Shown here: positions 25,978-34,528 of the stretch, one piece after another
How the letters are laid out: each line of letters starts with the position of its first letter
How positions within the stretch are numbered: position 1 is the stretch's first letter
Assembly (NCBI GenBank): GCA_028282745.1
Contig: JANQHJ010000091.1
Span: 1 to 34,600 of the forward strand
Source of the DNA: Sedimentisphaerales bacterium
GTDB taxonomy: Bacteria > Planctomycetota > Phycisphaerae > Sedimentisphaerales > Anaerobacaceae
DNA: 34,600 nt
Direction of reading: 5' to 3'
Notes under the pieces: model-generated
The model's database searches: none
Seen by the model: the letters and a program-made list of their open reading frames with translations, nothing else
Told to the model about the DNA's origin: nothing
Translations under genes and position numbers: made by a program

Positions 25978-27158
25978 CCGCCTTTTCTGTAGCATATAAA
26001 AATTTAAAAAGAAAACCGATCCGCTCACTGCTGACTATCTTCGGTGTCGCGGTTGCAGTAGCTGTTTTGATATCGCTTATCGGTTTCGACCGCGGCTATC
26101 AAAAATCACTTACGGCAGACATAGATAAAATGGGCTATCAATTGCTCGTTACCGCTAAAGGCTGTCCATACGAAGCTGCGACAATGATGCTAAAAGGCGG
26201 CGGCGGGCTGCGATACATGGAGCAGAAAGTTTACGACCAGATACGCACCGATGAGCGGGTAGATATGATAACACCACAACTTGTCTCGACCGTTTATGAT
26301 CCTGATCGACAGGATGGCGCCGGTGGATTCGCGCTGTTTATGGGTATCGAAGATTCATATTTAAAGCTAAAACCATGGTCAACTTTAAAAGCAGGCTCAT
26401 GGTTCAGCACACCCGATGCCAACGAAGTCATAATGGGCTACGAAGCAGCCGAAGTCGAACAGAGACTCGTCGGTGACGAGATATATATTCCACGCTATGA
26501 CAAAATATTAAAAGTCGTCGGCATATTCGAACGAAGCGGTACTCAGGATGATGGTATTATTTTTTTACCACTCAAAACTGCCCAGCAGATTTTCGAATTA
26601 CCAAATAAGCTTACTGGTATCGGCATAAAATTAAAAGATATACGACAAATGGGCACGTTCCAGGAAGACCTTTACGACGTGCCCAGCATACAAATCATCA
26701 GCTTGGCCCAGGTCCGTGGTACAATACTGAATCTTGTCTCAAGTGCAAAACTCATGGCCAATTCGATTGCAGTCATTGCTGTATTCATCGCTGTTATCGG
26801 CGTCGTCAATACTATATTAATGTCGGTCTTCGAACGAACGCAGGAGATCGGCATTATGAAAGCTATTGGGGCCTCAAAACTTAAGGTGTTCAAGCTCATC
26901 TGGATAGAGACAATGCTGTTGTGTACTTTCGGCGGTATTTTCGGCGGTATCCTGGCGGTACTGGCCAGCCGGTTAGTTGAAGCTATTTTAAAAAGTCTCC
27001 TGCCATACACCCCGGACGGTCGGCTGGTATTGATCAATATACAGTTGTTAATAGCCGCCCTTATAGGGGCGGTAGTTCTCGGCATCATTTCAGGAGTGTA
27101 CCCGGCCTGGCGTGCCTCATCCATGAGACCGGTCGAAGCTATAAGACGGAGTGAATAA
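25974..27158 (+). CDS. FtsX/MacB-type ABC transporter permease
   Basis: 394 residues with the MacB/LolC topology: one N-terminal transmembrane helix (~17-38), a large periplasmic domain (~40-260) and three C-terminal helices (~262-290, 312-337, 350-375), with the FtsX-family loop ERTQEIGIMKAIGASKLKV. Such permeases do not move solutes through a pore but transmit ATPase motion to periplasmic partners (mechanotransmission, lipoprotein or drug extrusion). Just after the first helix is C64 in AKGCPYEAATMM, followed by Gly-rich GGGG and M82, a cluster of Cys/Met that may contact a soft metal. The start overlaps the previous stop by four bases, so the two are translationally coupled. Confidence 0.88.
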   Translation: MTAFSVAYKNLKRKPIRSLLTIFGVAVAVAVLISLIGFDRGYQKSLTADIDKMGYQLLVTAKGCPYEAATMMLKGGGGLRYMEQKVYDQIRTDERVDMITPQLVSTVYDPDRQDGAGGFALFMGIEDSYLKLKPWSTLKAGSWFSTPDANEVIMGYEAAEVEQRLVGDEIYIPRYDKILKVVGIFERSGTQDDGIIFLPLKTAQQIFELPNKLTGIGIKLKDIRQMGTFQEDLYDVPSIQIISLAQVRGTILNLVSSAKLMANSIAVIAVFIAVIGVVNTILMSVFERTQEIGIMKAIGASKLKVFKLIWIETMLLCTFGGIFGGILAVLASRLVEAILKSLLPYTPDGRLVLINIQLLIAALIGAVVLGIISGVYPAWRASSMRPVEAIRRSE

Positions 27159-27160
27159 AA

Positions 27161-27832
27161 ATGAACGATTTTGTAATAAAGACCAACAAGCTAAGTAAAA
27201 CCTATAAGCTCTGCGCCGAAGAGATCCACGCCGTCAACGAAGTTGACCTCGATATTTCAGCCGGTGACTTCGTTGCGATAATGGGCCCGAGCGGCTCCGG
27301 CAAAACGACACTGCTCGATATGTTGGGATGTCTCGATCGAACCTCGAACGGCTCCCTCGAAGTGCTCGGCAATGATATTTCAAAAGCTTCCGAAAACAAG
27401 CTCGCTGATATAAGGCGTGGAAAGATCGGCCTTGTATTCCAGGATTTCTCATTGATACCATCGCTTACTGCTTTGGAGAATGTCGAACTGGCCCAATACT
27501 TTGCTGGCCAAAAGAGAGATCGCAAAAAGGCTCATGATATTTTAGATGCAGTTAGCCTTGGCAAACGTATTAATCACTTACCAAAGCAGCTTAGCGGCGG
27601 TGAAAAACAAAGAGTCGCAATTGCCCGGGCTCTGATCACTCAGCCGCAGATCCTTATAGCCGATGAGCCGACCGGCCATCTCGATACTGTCAATGCGAAG
27701 GAAATTTTCGATTTGTTCTCCGAGCTGAATGAAAAAAGCGGCCTGACTATCATTCTGGCTACCCATAACCAGAAACTTGGCTCACTCGCCAAGCGACAGA
27801 TATTTATTCAAGATGGGAAACTCGTTAATTAA
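27161..27832 (+). CDS. ABC transporter ATP-binding protein (LolD/MacB type)
   Basis: 223 residues, a single cytoplasmic nucleotide-binding domain. Walker A is GPSGSGKTT (42-50), the Q-loop is in FQDF, the signature is LSGGEKQRV (~143-151), Walker B is ILIADEPTGHLD (~162-173) and the switch His is in ATHN. The family partners FtsX/MacB permeases, and its own permease ends two bases upstream. GGAG precedes the ATG. It is the last gene of the CsoR operon. The convergent gene ends nine bases beyond its stop and no terminator is visible between them. Confidence 0.93.
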   Translation: MNDFVIKTNKLSKTYKLCAEEIHAVNEVDLDISAGDFVAIMGPSGSGKTTLLDMLGCLDRTSNGSLEVLGNDISKASENKLADIRRGKIGLVFQDFSLIPSLTALENVELAQYFAGQKRDRKKAHDILDAVSLGKRINHLPKQLSGGEKQRVAIARALITQPQILIADEPTGHLDTVNAKEIFDLFSELNEKSGLTIILATHNQKLGSLAKRQIFIQDGKLVN

Positions 27833-27841
27833 ATGATGAAA

Positions 27842-28822
27842 TTAACTTGCCGACTCTCGCACACGTTCAGTAAGCACGTCAAGGCTGTCGCGTATCTCCT
27901 GGGCCATTTTGCTGTTAGGAAACTCCTGCATTATCTGCTGGCCGGCGTCGAGTGCCTTTCGCCATTGTTTGCCGCTTATCGCGATCGAGAATTGAACGCC
28001 AAGGTTATGCAGCTTATTCCTGAAAGCGTCTCGCGCCGCTTCCTGAAGCGCAAGTCCTTCACTTGGTGTTAGATAAGGATCAAGCTCTTTAAGTATCTCA
28101 AGGCTGCGTTCGGTAGCTTTGCGTTTTACAGCTTCATCCCAAAGCCCCAACAGTGTTTTCTTTCTATCGTTCTTTTTATCGATAAGCTTTTGGCGAAGTT
28201 GCTTAGCCTCTTCTGTAAATCCGAAATTCTTTTCGAGGTTCTCGATTTGAATACTGGCCTTGGGCCACTGATACTCGTCTATGAGTTGCTCGATATTTGC
28301 TACTAAATGTTTCTGCCTTTCGTTGGCTGAGGCCGACTCAAAACTCTTAGCCTGTTTACTGAGTTGTTCGGCTAGTGCTTTATACTCAGGTTTTAATGCC
28401 AGCTCGGCTATAATGGCGTTGGCGATTTCGAAGTTATGGTTTTGGATCATATCGAAAACCTTTTCACGAATAGCCCTGACATTCGCTTTCGGGTATGCTA
28501 TCTTTTTAGCCAGCTCGCCGAGGTGGATATTCTGTTCGAGAGTTTGCATTGCAGCTTGTGCTTTTTCCTGTGACTGCATAATAGTTTCGAGCCGCGTAAT
28601 ATTATTATCTATCGAAGAGTTGATCTTCATCTGGTTATATATAATGAAAATCAGTGCTGAGATTATTGTTACCGCGATAAACACCCAAAGCACTTCCGGA
28701 AATGCTTGCCCTTGCTTAGTGCTGAATATATCGGTAAAGAAGGTCAGGAAAACAATAACAGCCAGGAGTGCTATTGAGATAATGATCCATTTCTGTTTCG
28801 GTGTGTCTTTGACTGCCGCCAT
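27842..28822 (-). CDS. Membrane-anchored helical protein of unknown function
   Basis: 326 residues. Two transmembrane helices near the N-terminus (~12-33 and ~44-63) form a hairpin, followed by a coiled-coil stretch (~65-100) and a long alpha-helical cytoplasmic part with TPR-like pairs (KASIQIENLEKNFGFTEEAKQL, WRKALDAGQQIMQEFPNSKMA). I do not recognise the family. The layout suggests an inner-membrane scaffold. AAGGA seven bases before ATG 28822 supports the start. It lies 120 bases downstream of the glycogen genes on the same strand and could be the last gene of that unit or independent. Confidence 0.7.
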   Translation of the reverse strand: MAAVKDTPKQKWIIISIALLAVIVFLTFFTDIFSTKQGQAFPEVLWVFIAVTIISALIFIIYNQMKINSSIDNNITRLETIMQSQEKAQAAMQTLEQNIHLGELAKKIAYPKANVRAIREKVFDMIQNHNFEIANAIIAELALKPEYKALAEQLSKQAKSFESASANERQKHLVANIEQLIDEYQWPKASIQIENLEKNFGFTEEAKQLRQKLIDKKNDRKKTLLGLWDEAVKRKATERSLEILKELDPYLTPSEGLALQEAARDAFRNKLHNLGVQFSIAISGKQWRKALDAGQQIMQEFPNSKMAQEIRDSLDVLTERVRESAS

Positions 28823-28942
28823 GAGAGTATCCTTTCAAGATCAAGGTCAAACCAGCTAAAACCATTATAAATCAATAAAGGCTTTGAGTCAAATAACTTA
28901 TGGAGGGTAAGTGCGAAACATTCCGTCCCGATGGTTGTAAAA

Positions 28943-30958
28943 CTATGAATTAATTAGCTTTATGGCTCTTATAAGTTCACCGACGCTCCATGCCTGAGCA
29001 AAGCACCCTCGAGCTTTATGGGGCTCGTCACCGTCAAATATTTCAGAGACTGAGCCAAGGCACTTCTGCGTGTTGAGATGTTCGATAAGCGGCTCAATAA
29101 ATTCTCTGCATTTTTCCCTACTTGCTGCGCTGAACTCATTAACTCTCAGATACGCCTCAACAAAATATCCCATCAAATATCCCCAGGCTGTGCCCTGATG
29201 ATAGCTTTCATCCCTCGTATGCTGGGTGCCGCGGTATAGCCCTTTGTAATTGTCATCTTTCGGGCTCAGACTTCTCAGCCCATAAGGTGTTAAAAGTTCC
29301 TGCTCAACGACTTCGACGATCTGCTTCTGCTGCTGTTCCGTAAGCGGACTGTATTCAAGTGATACCGCGAATATCTGGTTAGGCCGACAGCTTATATCGA
29401 TCCAGCCTTTTGTTGACACACAGTCGTTAAGATAACCTGTCTCGCTATTCCAAAACACAGCACGGAAACTTTCAGCTACCTGCTGGGCCATCTTATTATA
29501 ACCATCCGCTTTCTCAACGTTCGTCATCTCGTAATAATAAGCCAGCCTGCGAAGGGCGTTATGCCACAAAGCGTTCAACTCTACCGCCTTGCCATGACGA
29601 GGCGTAAAAGCTTTCCCCCCGAACTTAGCATCCATCCAGGTAAGCTGTGTCTGCTCGTTCCCGCCTAATATCAACCCGTCAATATCGGCATGAATGTCGA
29701 AGTGAGTCCCAGCCTGATACTTTTCGACTATCTCACAGATCACACCTAAAAGCTGCTCTTTGAACGTCTTCTCGTCATCCGTAACATTTAAATACTCAAA
29801 GGCCGCGTTAATGAACCACAAAGACGCATCGATACTGTTGAAATGAGCTGTATTGCTTCGATCATCAAAGCGATTAGGTATCATCCCGTTATCAACCGCC
29901 GCCGCGAACGTAGTAAGCACCGAACAGGCATCCTCATATCGCCCTGTTTCGAGTAACAATCCCGGCAGCGATATAAATGCGTCCCTGCCCCAGTCGAAGA
30001 ACCACGGATAGCCAGCTAACAAAGTGCTTCGTGTTTTATCGTTAATCGTCCTGCGGCAAATGAACTGATCCGCCGCCAGGGCGAGTTTACTTATTGTTGT
30101 ATCTTCGCTTGAAGCTTGTTTAAGCAAAGATCGCTGAACCTTTTCAAGTTCGCTTATGGTATTTTTGATTTTTAATTTTGAAAAATGCCTGTCATCACAG
30201 TTCGTACCAATAGTTGCCTTAAATATGATACTGCCCGGTTTTCTTATGGTGCATTTATAAAAGCCCGGAGCCCAAAGGTCCTCGCAATGGTCCTGCCCGC
30301 GTCTTCTATCTTCGCGATAAACAAAATTGAACCACCACTGCGGATCTTTTTCATATTTCATCTCGCTGCAGCTAAGCAGCATTTCACAGCTATCTGGTGT
30401 ATCATGGCTAATCTTAAGAGATTGCCTCGTCACTTCGGCCTTCAGGCTGGCGTGAGATTTTTGCATGCAGTGAAAATCTCTTAGCCCTAAGAATGGCCTG
30501 ACTATAAAATCAAATCTGCCGGGCACTGTTTTGAAATCGTATTGTACGAATACAGTATCTTCATCGCGTTTGAGATAAACCGATTTTGTAAGCTCAACAC
30601 CTGAAAACTCGTACTCGAAATGAGCCCCAATATCTCTTGTAAATTGTTTTATATGATGATGCCCGCACGGAATGAATATCTCGGGAAACTCGAACGTGGA
30701 AAGATTAACGACATTACCGCCGACTATTACAAGTTCCATCAGGTTAGATAATCCCATTATCCTGTTGGCCGGCGGATTCATCGTCCCTATCAGCAGTCCG
30801 TGATACCTGCGGGTATTGCATCCTATAACAGTAGATGCACTATAACCTCCGCGGGTATTTGTAAGGAAATACTCGTTATCGAGCAGTTGCTCGATACTCA
30901 TGCCCTGCGTACTAAGCGAGGCAATTTCGAAAACAGATATGTTTTGTTTGGTCAGCAC
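28943..30958 (-). CDS. Glycogen debranching enzyme (amylo-alpha-1,6-glucosidase, GH133 type)
   Basis: 671 residues. The N-terminal GDE_N domain carries YFLTNTRGGYSASTVIG and CNTRRYHGLLIG (~30-57). The C-terminal (alpha/alpha) barrel has PWFFDWGRDAFISLPGLLL (~317-335), the IDASLWFINA segment, LTWMDAKFGGKAFTPRHGK and VELNALWHNAL, all conserved in bacterial and archaeal amylo-alpha-1,6-glucosidases. It should hydrolyse alpha-1,6 branches of glycogen-like polymers in the cytoplasm. The start is GTG 30958, which overlaps the stop of the GH57 gene (GTGCTGA), so it is translationally coupled to it and the third gene of the alpha-glucan operon. Confidence 0.92.
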   Translation of the reverse strand: MLTKQNISVFEIASLSTQGMSIEQLLDNEYFLTNTRGGYSASTVIGCNTRRYHGLLIGTMNPPANRIMGLSNLMELVIVGGNVVNLSTFEFPEIFIPCGHHHIKQFTRDIGAHFEYEFSGVELTKSVYLKRDEDTVFVQYDFKTVPGRFDFIVRPFLGLRDFHCMQKSHASLKAEVTRQSLKISHDTPDSCEMLLSCSEMKYEKDPQWWFNFVYREDRRRGQDHCEDLWAPGFYKCTIRKPGSIIFKATIGTNCDDRHFSKLKIKNTISELEKVQRSLLKQASSEDTTISKLALAADQFICRRTINDKTRSTLLAGYPWFFDWGRDAFISLPGLLLETGRYEDACSVLTTFAAAVDNGMIPNRFDDRSNTAHFNSIDASLWFINAAFEYLNVTDDEKTFKEQLLGVICEIVEKYQAGTHFDIHADIDGLILGGNEQTQLTWMDAKFGGKAFTPRHGKAVELNALWHNALRRLAYYYEMTNVEKADGYNKMAQQVAESFRAVFWNSETGYLNDCVSTKGWIDISCRPNQIFAVSLEYSPLTEQQQKQIVEVVEQELLTPYGLRSLSPKDDNYKGLYRGTQHTRDESYHQGTAWGYLMGYFVEAYLRVNEFSAASREKCREFIEPLIEHLNTQKCLGSVSEIFDGDEPHKARGCFAQAWSVGELIRAIKLINS

Positions 30959-32205
30959 AGAGTTTCAGATTTCGTTGCTTTTACTTTGCTTTTCAATCCT
31001 TCGATCCGCTCTCCCTCTACATCTACCTTATCGCCGCAACGGATATGCATATTATTCAGTACGTTCATAAAGTTTATATAAGAGTCGTACGGCGAATCAT
31101 AAGGATTAAAATACTTATGCACATCGCCGTCCGCAAAATACTTCGTACACATGTAGTAAAAATGATCTGATGTCTGCAGTTTTCTCCAGTCATCCATAAG
31201 TTTTTTATCGTCCATTGACCGAATCTTTTTCTCCAGCCGGTAAAGCTCGTGGATCGCATTCGACTGCATCGCGTTACCCAGCCACGCCGACAGATCCCTT
31301 TCGGTATCTGCCCAGCTGATCAGATGCGGAATATCTATCTCACCGACCGCATCGAAATTAGCTGCCGCTTCAGATGGAGTCATAAAGCTGTTATCCGGAT
31401 GATTCAATATCTGCTCCGGTAAATGGCGCATAAAATCAAAGATACCTGTATCCGCCCATTGATGTTCACCGAACGTTTCGTAATCCATAAAGAGATTTAC
31501 AACATAACCGTTGCCGTTGACCTGATTGACCCAGTGAGCGAATTTCTCACTCGTTAAAGGCCATTCGGCCCAGCCGCGATTCGAAAACCTAAACGCAATA
31601 TCATCACTCAGGGCATAATTCTTCATCAAAAGCTTTAGTTTCTCGCACCCTTTCGGCTTATAAACATAATTCGGGCTGCGATAACCTAAAATATGATCCG
31701 CCCCTTCACATAGTATCGCATTAAATCTGCCCATCGATTCTATCTGATGAGCGAGTTCATTATTGAATATCAGTTCGGTATTTCTAAATACCTTCGGCTT
31801 ATAATTGAAAAGCTTCTCCATCGTCCGGCAGTGTTTTTCGACCTGCTGAACGAACTCATCCCGGGAATAAATAAAGCTCAGGCTGTGATAATACGTCTCC
31901 GCCAGAAACTCCACACATCCCGTTTGAGCCAGTGCATGAAATGTGCTCAATACCTCAGGGCTGAAATGCTCTAACTGTTCCAGCAGCGTGCCGGTGACAC
32001 TATAAGCAACTTTAAACCGCCCATCATACTTGCGGATGAGATCAAGAATAAGGCGATTAGCCGGCAGATAACATTTGTTAGCGACCTTTCGGCAGATAGA
32101 CGCATTCTTATGATCGTCGAAGTATCTGTTGGATTTGTCGAATACTGTATAATGTCTTAGTCTGACCGGCTGATGAACCTGGAAGTAAAATACTACTGAC
32201 GCCAT
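30952..32205 (-). CDS. Glycoside hydrolase family 57 (alpha-amylase-like)
   Basis: 417 residues with the GH57 conserved regions: HQP (11-13), the nucleophile Glu E144 in FRNTELIF, the acid/base Asp D241 in MDYETFGEHQ, and the ISWADTERDLSAWLGN region (296-311). The enzyme should act on alpha-glucans in the cytoplasm; there is no signal peptide. AAGGA precedes the ATG. It lies between a GT4 glycosyltransferase (34 bases upstream) and the debranching enzyme (overlapping), an arrangement known from archaeal and some bacterial glycogen operons, so it probably trims or rebuilds intracellular glycogen. Confidence 0.92.
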   Translation of the reverse strand: MASVVFYFQVHQPVRLRHYTVFDKSNRYFDDHKNASICRKVANKCYLPANRLILDLIRKYDGRFKVAYSVTGTLLEQLEHFSPEVLSTFHALAQTGCVEFLAETYYHSLSFIYSRDEFVQQVEKHCRTMEKLFNYKPKVFRNTELIFNNELAHQIESMGRFNAILCEGADHILGYRSPNYVYKPKGCEKLKLLMKNYALSDDIAFRFSNRGWAEWPLTSEKFAHWVNQVNGNGYVVNLFMDYETFGEHQWADTGIFDFMRHLPEQILNHPDNSFMTPSEAAANFDAVGEIDIPHLISWADTERDLSAWLGNAMQSNAIHELYRLEKKIRSMDDKKLMDDWRKLQTSDHFYYMCTKYFADGDVHKYFNPYDSPYDSYINFMNVLNNMHIRCGDKVDVEGERIEGLKSKVKATKSETLC

Positions 32206-32239
32206 GAGATCCTTCTCCCTGATTTAGATAAAGTCCTTT

Positions 32240-33526
32240 TTATACTCCTACCAGCATTTCCTGATAGATTCTTGCGCATTTGGACGCCGAATCTTCCCAG
32301 CGTAGCTTGCGCACTTCGTAGTTACCGTAATTTTTAAGAGTTGTACTTAACGGCGGATACCTCAATACCGCTATAATCTTATTAGCCATTTCATCGATAT
32401 CCCAGAAGTCAACCTTAAGAGCATGTGTTAAAACTTCAGAGACACCGCTTTGTTTGCTTATCAAAACCGGAACGTCATGGTTCAATGCTTCCAACGGGGC
32501 GATACCGAAAGGTTCCGATACCGATGGCATCACATACAGATCAGCCATACGGTAGATCTTTCGTACCTGCTCGCCGCGCAAAAATCCGGTAAATACAACA
32601 TTGCGTCCTATCCCGAGATGCGCCGCAAGCTCGACCGCCCGATGCATCATGTCACCCGAGCCAGCCATAACGAATTTCACATCTTCTTCGACATCCAATA
32701 CACGCTTAGCTGCCTGGAGGAAATACTCAGGGCCTTTCTGCATTGTTATTCTGCCGAGGAACAGGACGATTTTTTCATCCTTCTCGATACCGGCTTCCTG
32801 CAGCAGGGCATTACCGTTACATTTTTCTACACCGTTATGAACGACCTCAATCTTCTCACCAGCCACGCCGTATCGGCTGATGATAATATTGCGGGTAAAG
32901 TGACTTACTGAAATGATTTTATCCGCCGCGTGAAAACCCTGTCGCTCAAAATCATAGATCATCTGGTTGACATTTTCACCGCTGCGGTCGAATTCTGTTG
33001 AGTGGATATGAACTATAAGAGGTGCTCGCTTCATCTTGGCCACAGCTACAGCCGCCGGGTATGTCATCCAGTCATGGGCGTGGACCACGTCGAAATCCTG
33101 CTCCGATGCAAGTTCGCAGGCTATAGCTGCATATCTATGAACCTCCGACCACATATCGCCGCAATACTGACCTGCACTGGCCATCGGGGCATTGCCTCCG
33201 ATAGTAGTATTTTTCTGCTTTTCTAAAATATAACTCTCAATTTGCTTGTTATATTGGTCAACAGAAGAGTAGGGCGACAGGGCGGCTTTAACCGCGCAAA
33301 ATTCGACATTCTCAAAATTATCATATTGGAAAATAGTAGCAACCCGACTGTGTTCCGGGCTTAGCAGTTTCACATGAGTTCCAGCCATATCATCTACCAT
33401 GCGGGGCAGGACAAAGGTAACCTTGACGCCGAGCTTATCCAAAGCTTTAGTCAGCCCATAGCAGGCCGTGCCAAGACCACCACTTATAAACGGTGGAAAT
33501 TCCCATCCCAACATAAATACTCTCAT
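32240..33526 (-). CDS. GT4 glycosyltransferase, glycogen-synthase-like
   Basis: 428 residues, GT-B fold. The N-terminal motif GWEFPPFISGGLGTACYGL is that of starch/glycogen synthase-like enzymes, and FDVVHAHDWMTYPAA follows. The C-terminal domain has LFLGRITMQKGPEYF and the E-x7-E pair in SEPFGIAPLEA, the nucleotide-sugar site of GT4. It probably extends alpha-1,4-glucan from a nucleotide-glucose donor; synthase versus another alpha-glucosyl transfer cannot be settled from sequence. AAAGG eight bases before ATG 33526 supports the start. It is the first gene of the GT4-GH57-debranching operon. Confidence 0.88.
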   Translation of the reverse strand: MRVFMLGWEFPPFISGGLGTACYGLTKALDKLGVKVTFVLPRMVDDMAGTHVKLLSPEHSRVATIFQYDNFENVEFCAVKAALSPYSSVDQYNKQIESYILEKQKNTTIGGNAPMASAGQYCGDMWSEVHRYAAIACELASEQDFDVVHAHDWMTYPAAVAVAKMKRAPLIVHIHSTEFDRSGENVNQMIYDFERQGFHAADKIISVSHFTRNIIISRYGVAGEKIEVVHNGVEKCNGNALLQEAGIEKDEKIVLFLGRITMQKGPEYFLQAAKRVLDVEEDVKFVMAGSGDMMHRAVELAAHLGIGRNVVFTGFLRGEQVRKIYRMADLYVMPSVSEPFGIAPLEALNHDVPVLISKQSGVSEVLTHALKVDFWDIDEMANKIIAVLRYPPLSTTLKNYGNYEVRKLRWEDSASKCARIYQEMLVGV

Positions 33527-33619
33527 ATTGGCTACCTTTACCCTTTACGTTGTCGTAACTATCTGTCTAATAATTAGTTATCTCACCGGGAGACCGGCAC
33601 TAACTTTCGCTTCCAGTGC

Positions 33620-33641
33620 TCGTCAACGAAATGCTTGACGA
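33620..33641. promoter_or_regulatory. Inverted repeat upstream of the glycogen operon
   Basis: TCGTCAA (33620-33626), eight bases, TTGACGA (33635-33641): a perfect 7-bp dyad about 95 bases before the GT4 start. It could be an operator; there is no known family match. Confidence 0.3.
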
Positions 33642-33949
33642 TATGGATATAAAACAATTAACCGCCTTATCGGCTCAAAATCGACACTGCTTAACTTTCG
33701 CCGAAATACGTGCTACTATGAAACGCTGTTATCTATATTTTAAATCGGGTCTTTGCACCAAATTTATTGAGAAAATCCGGGCAAAATCCTGATTTTTGAC
33801 GCTGGCAAGCCGGATTTTACCGGCCGAAATGTATTTTTTAAAAAATATATCAGGCCAATCCCCAACAACAAACAGCTATATCGCGTCCCTGTATGCCCTG
33901 AAAGCATAAATATGAAGATTATAGGCCCTAAAATAACCTCTCCGCAACC

Positions 33950-33986
33950 AAGAAAGGGCTGTTACGGACATACACCATAACAGCCC
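33950..33986 (-). terminator. Terminator of the histone-fold gene
   Basis: On the minus strand GGGCTGTTA (33986-33978) pairs perfectly with TAACAGCCC (33964-33956) with a 13-base loop, followed by TTTCTT. It lies about 57 bases after the stop of the histone gene. Confidence 0.7.
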
Positions 33987-34042
33987 CAATGTACTAATGT
34001 TAACTCTTCTAAGCTGCCGGATAAAAGAGTTTAGCCTGCCGA

Positions 34043-34228
34043 TTAAAGATCCTGAGGCTTAACTGTGCTGCGGCGGTTGGCCTTGGTACGGGCAATGCCG
34101 TCGTCAAGTAAAGCATAGATCTTGTCATTCAGAGCAGCCAGGGCATCCGAAGATGTCATCATTTTTTTGCTCTTGATGTAAGCCTTGACTTTACTTGCAA
34201 CTACCAGCATCTCTTTTTTCTTTGCCAT
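34043..34228 (-). CDS. Bacterial histone-fold protein (61 aa)
   Basis: MAKKKEMLVV then SKVKAYIKSKKM (helix 1), DALAALNDKIYALLDDGIAR (long central helix) and ANRRSTVKPQDL (loop plus short last helix). The RxTVKxxDL ending is the classical histone-fold signature seen in archaeal histones (RKTV/IKAEDI), and the VVASKVKxYIK start matches short bacterial histones of the Bdellovibrio Bd0055 type. Such proteins dimerise and coat or bend DNA. GGAGG eight bases before ATG 34228 fixes the start; the open frame runs on to 34414 but has no ribosome-binding site there. It is monocistronic with its own terminator at 33950-33986. Family assignment is by pattern, without a search. Confidence 0.85.
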   Translation of the reverse strand: MAKKKEMLVVASKVKAYIKSKKMMTSSDALAALNDKIYALLDDGIARTKANRRSTVKPQDL

Positions 34229-34528
34229 AAAAAAGTCCTCCATGAAAATAAAGTAAATAAAAAAATCCTTGTTTTGATTTGTAATTACAACAATGAAATT
34301 GCCTTTGCAACAAAAAAATAGCCTGAAACTGCAAATTTTTGCACTTTCAGCACGTTTGTGTGAAAAGATATTCTTGTGATTCCAAATATCACCGACAATT
34401 TTCTCTCTTTTCATTCACTCATCTACCCGTTAGCTCATTTAACCAATTCTCGATTTTGTACATATTTTTCTTGACAATTTCGATGAAGCTGGTACTTAAT
34501 AGTGTATTAAGCTTAGGAAGGGCTTATT
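34229..34528. other. Divergent gap between the histone gene and the right-edge gene
   Basis: AT-rich and non-coding. It contains the perfect palindrome TTGTAATTACAA (34279-34290), 51 bases upstream of the histone start, and the promoter of the right-edge gene (34471-34500). I see no clean promoter for the histone gene. Confidence 0.5.
34471..34500 (+). promoter_or_regulatory. Sigma70-type promoter for the right-edge gene
   Basis: Perfect TTGACA (34471-34476), 18-base spacer, CTTAAT (34495-34500), about 29 bases before ATG 34529. Confidence 0.55.

Larger units (their letters stand above)
33527..34042. other. Non-coding gap between the glycogen operon and the histone gene
   Basis: No credible gene. 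It holds an inverted repeat at 33620-33641 upstream of the glycogen operon and the terminator of the histone gene at 33950-33986. The AAAATCC (33783-33789) and GGATTTT (33812-33818) pair is a weak inverted repeat of unknown meaning. The operon's promoter should lie in 33560-33700, but I see no clean match. Confidence 0.5.

Noticed and set aside
34229-34414. Upstream extension of the histone frame to a 123-residue protein
   Set aside because: The GGAGG ribosome-binding site fits ATG 34228, and the extension is low-complexity AT-rich translation unlike the histone part.
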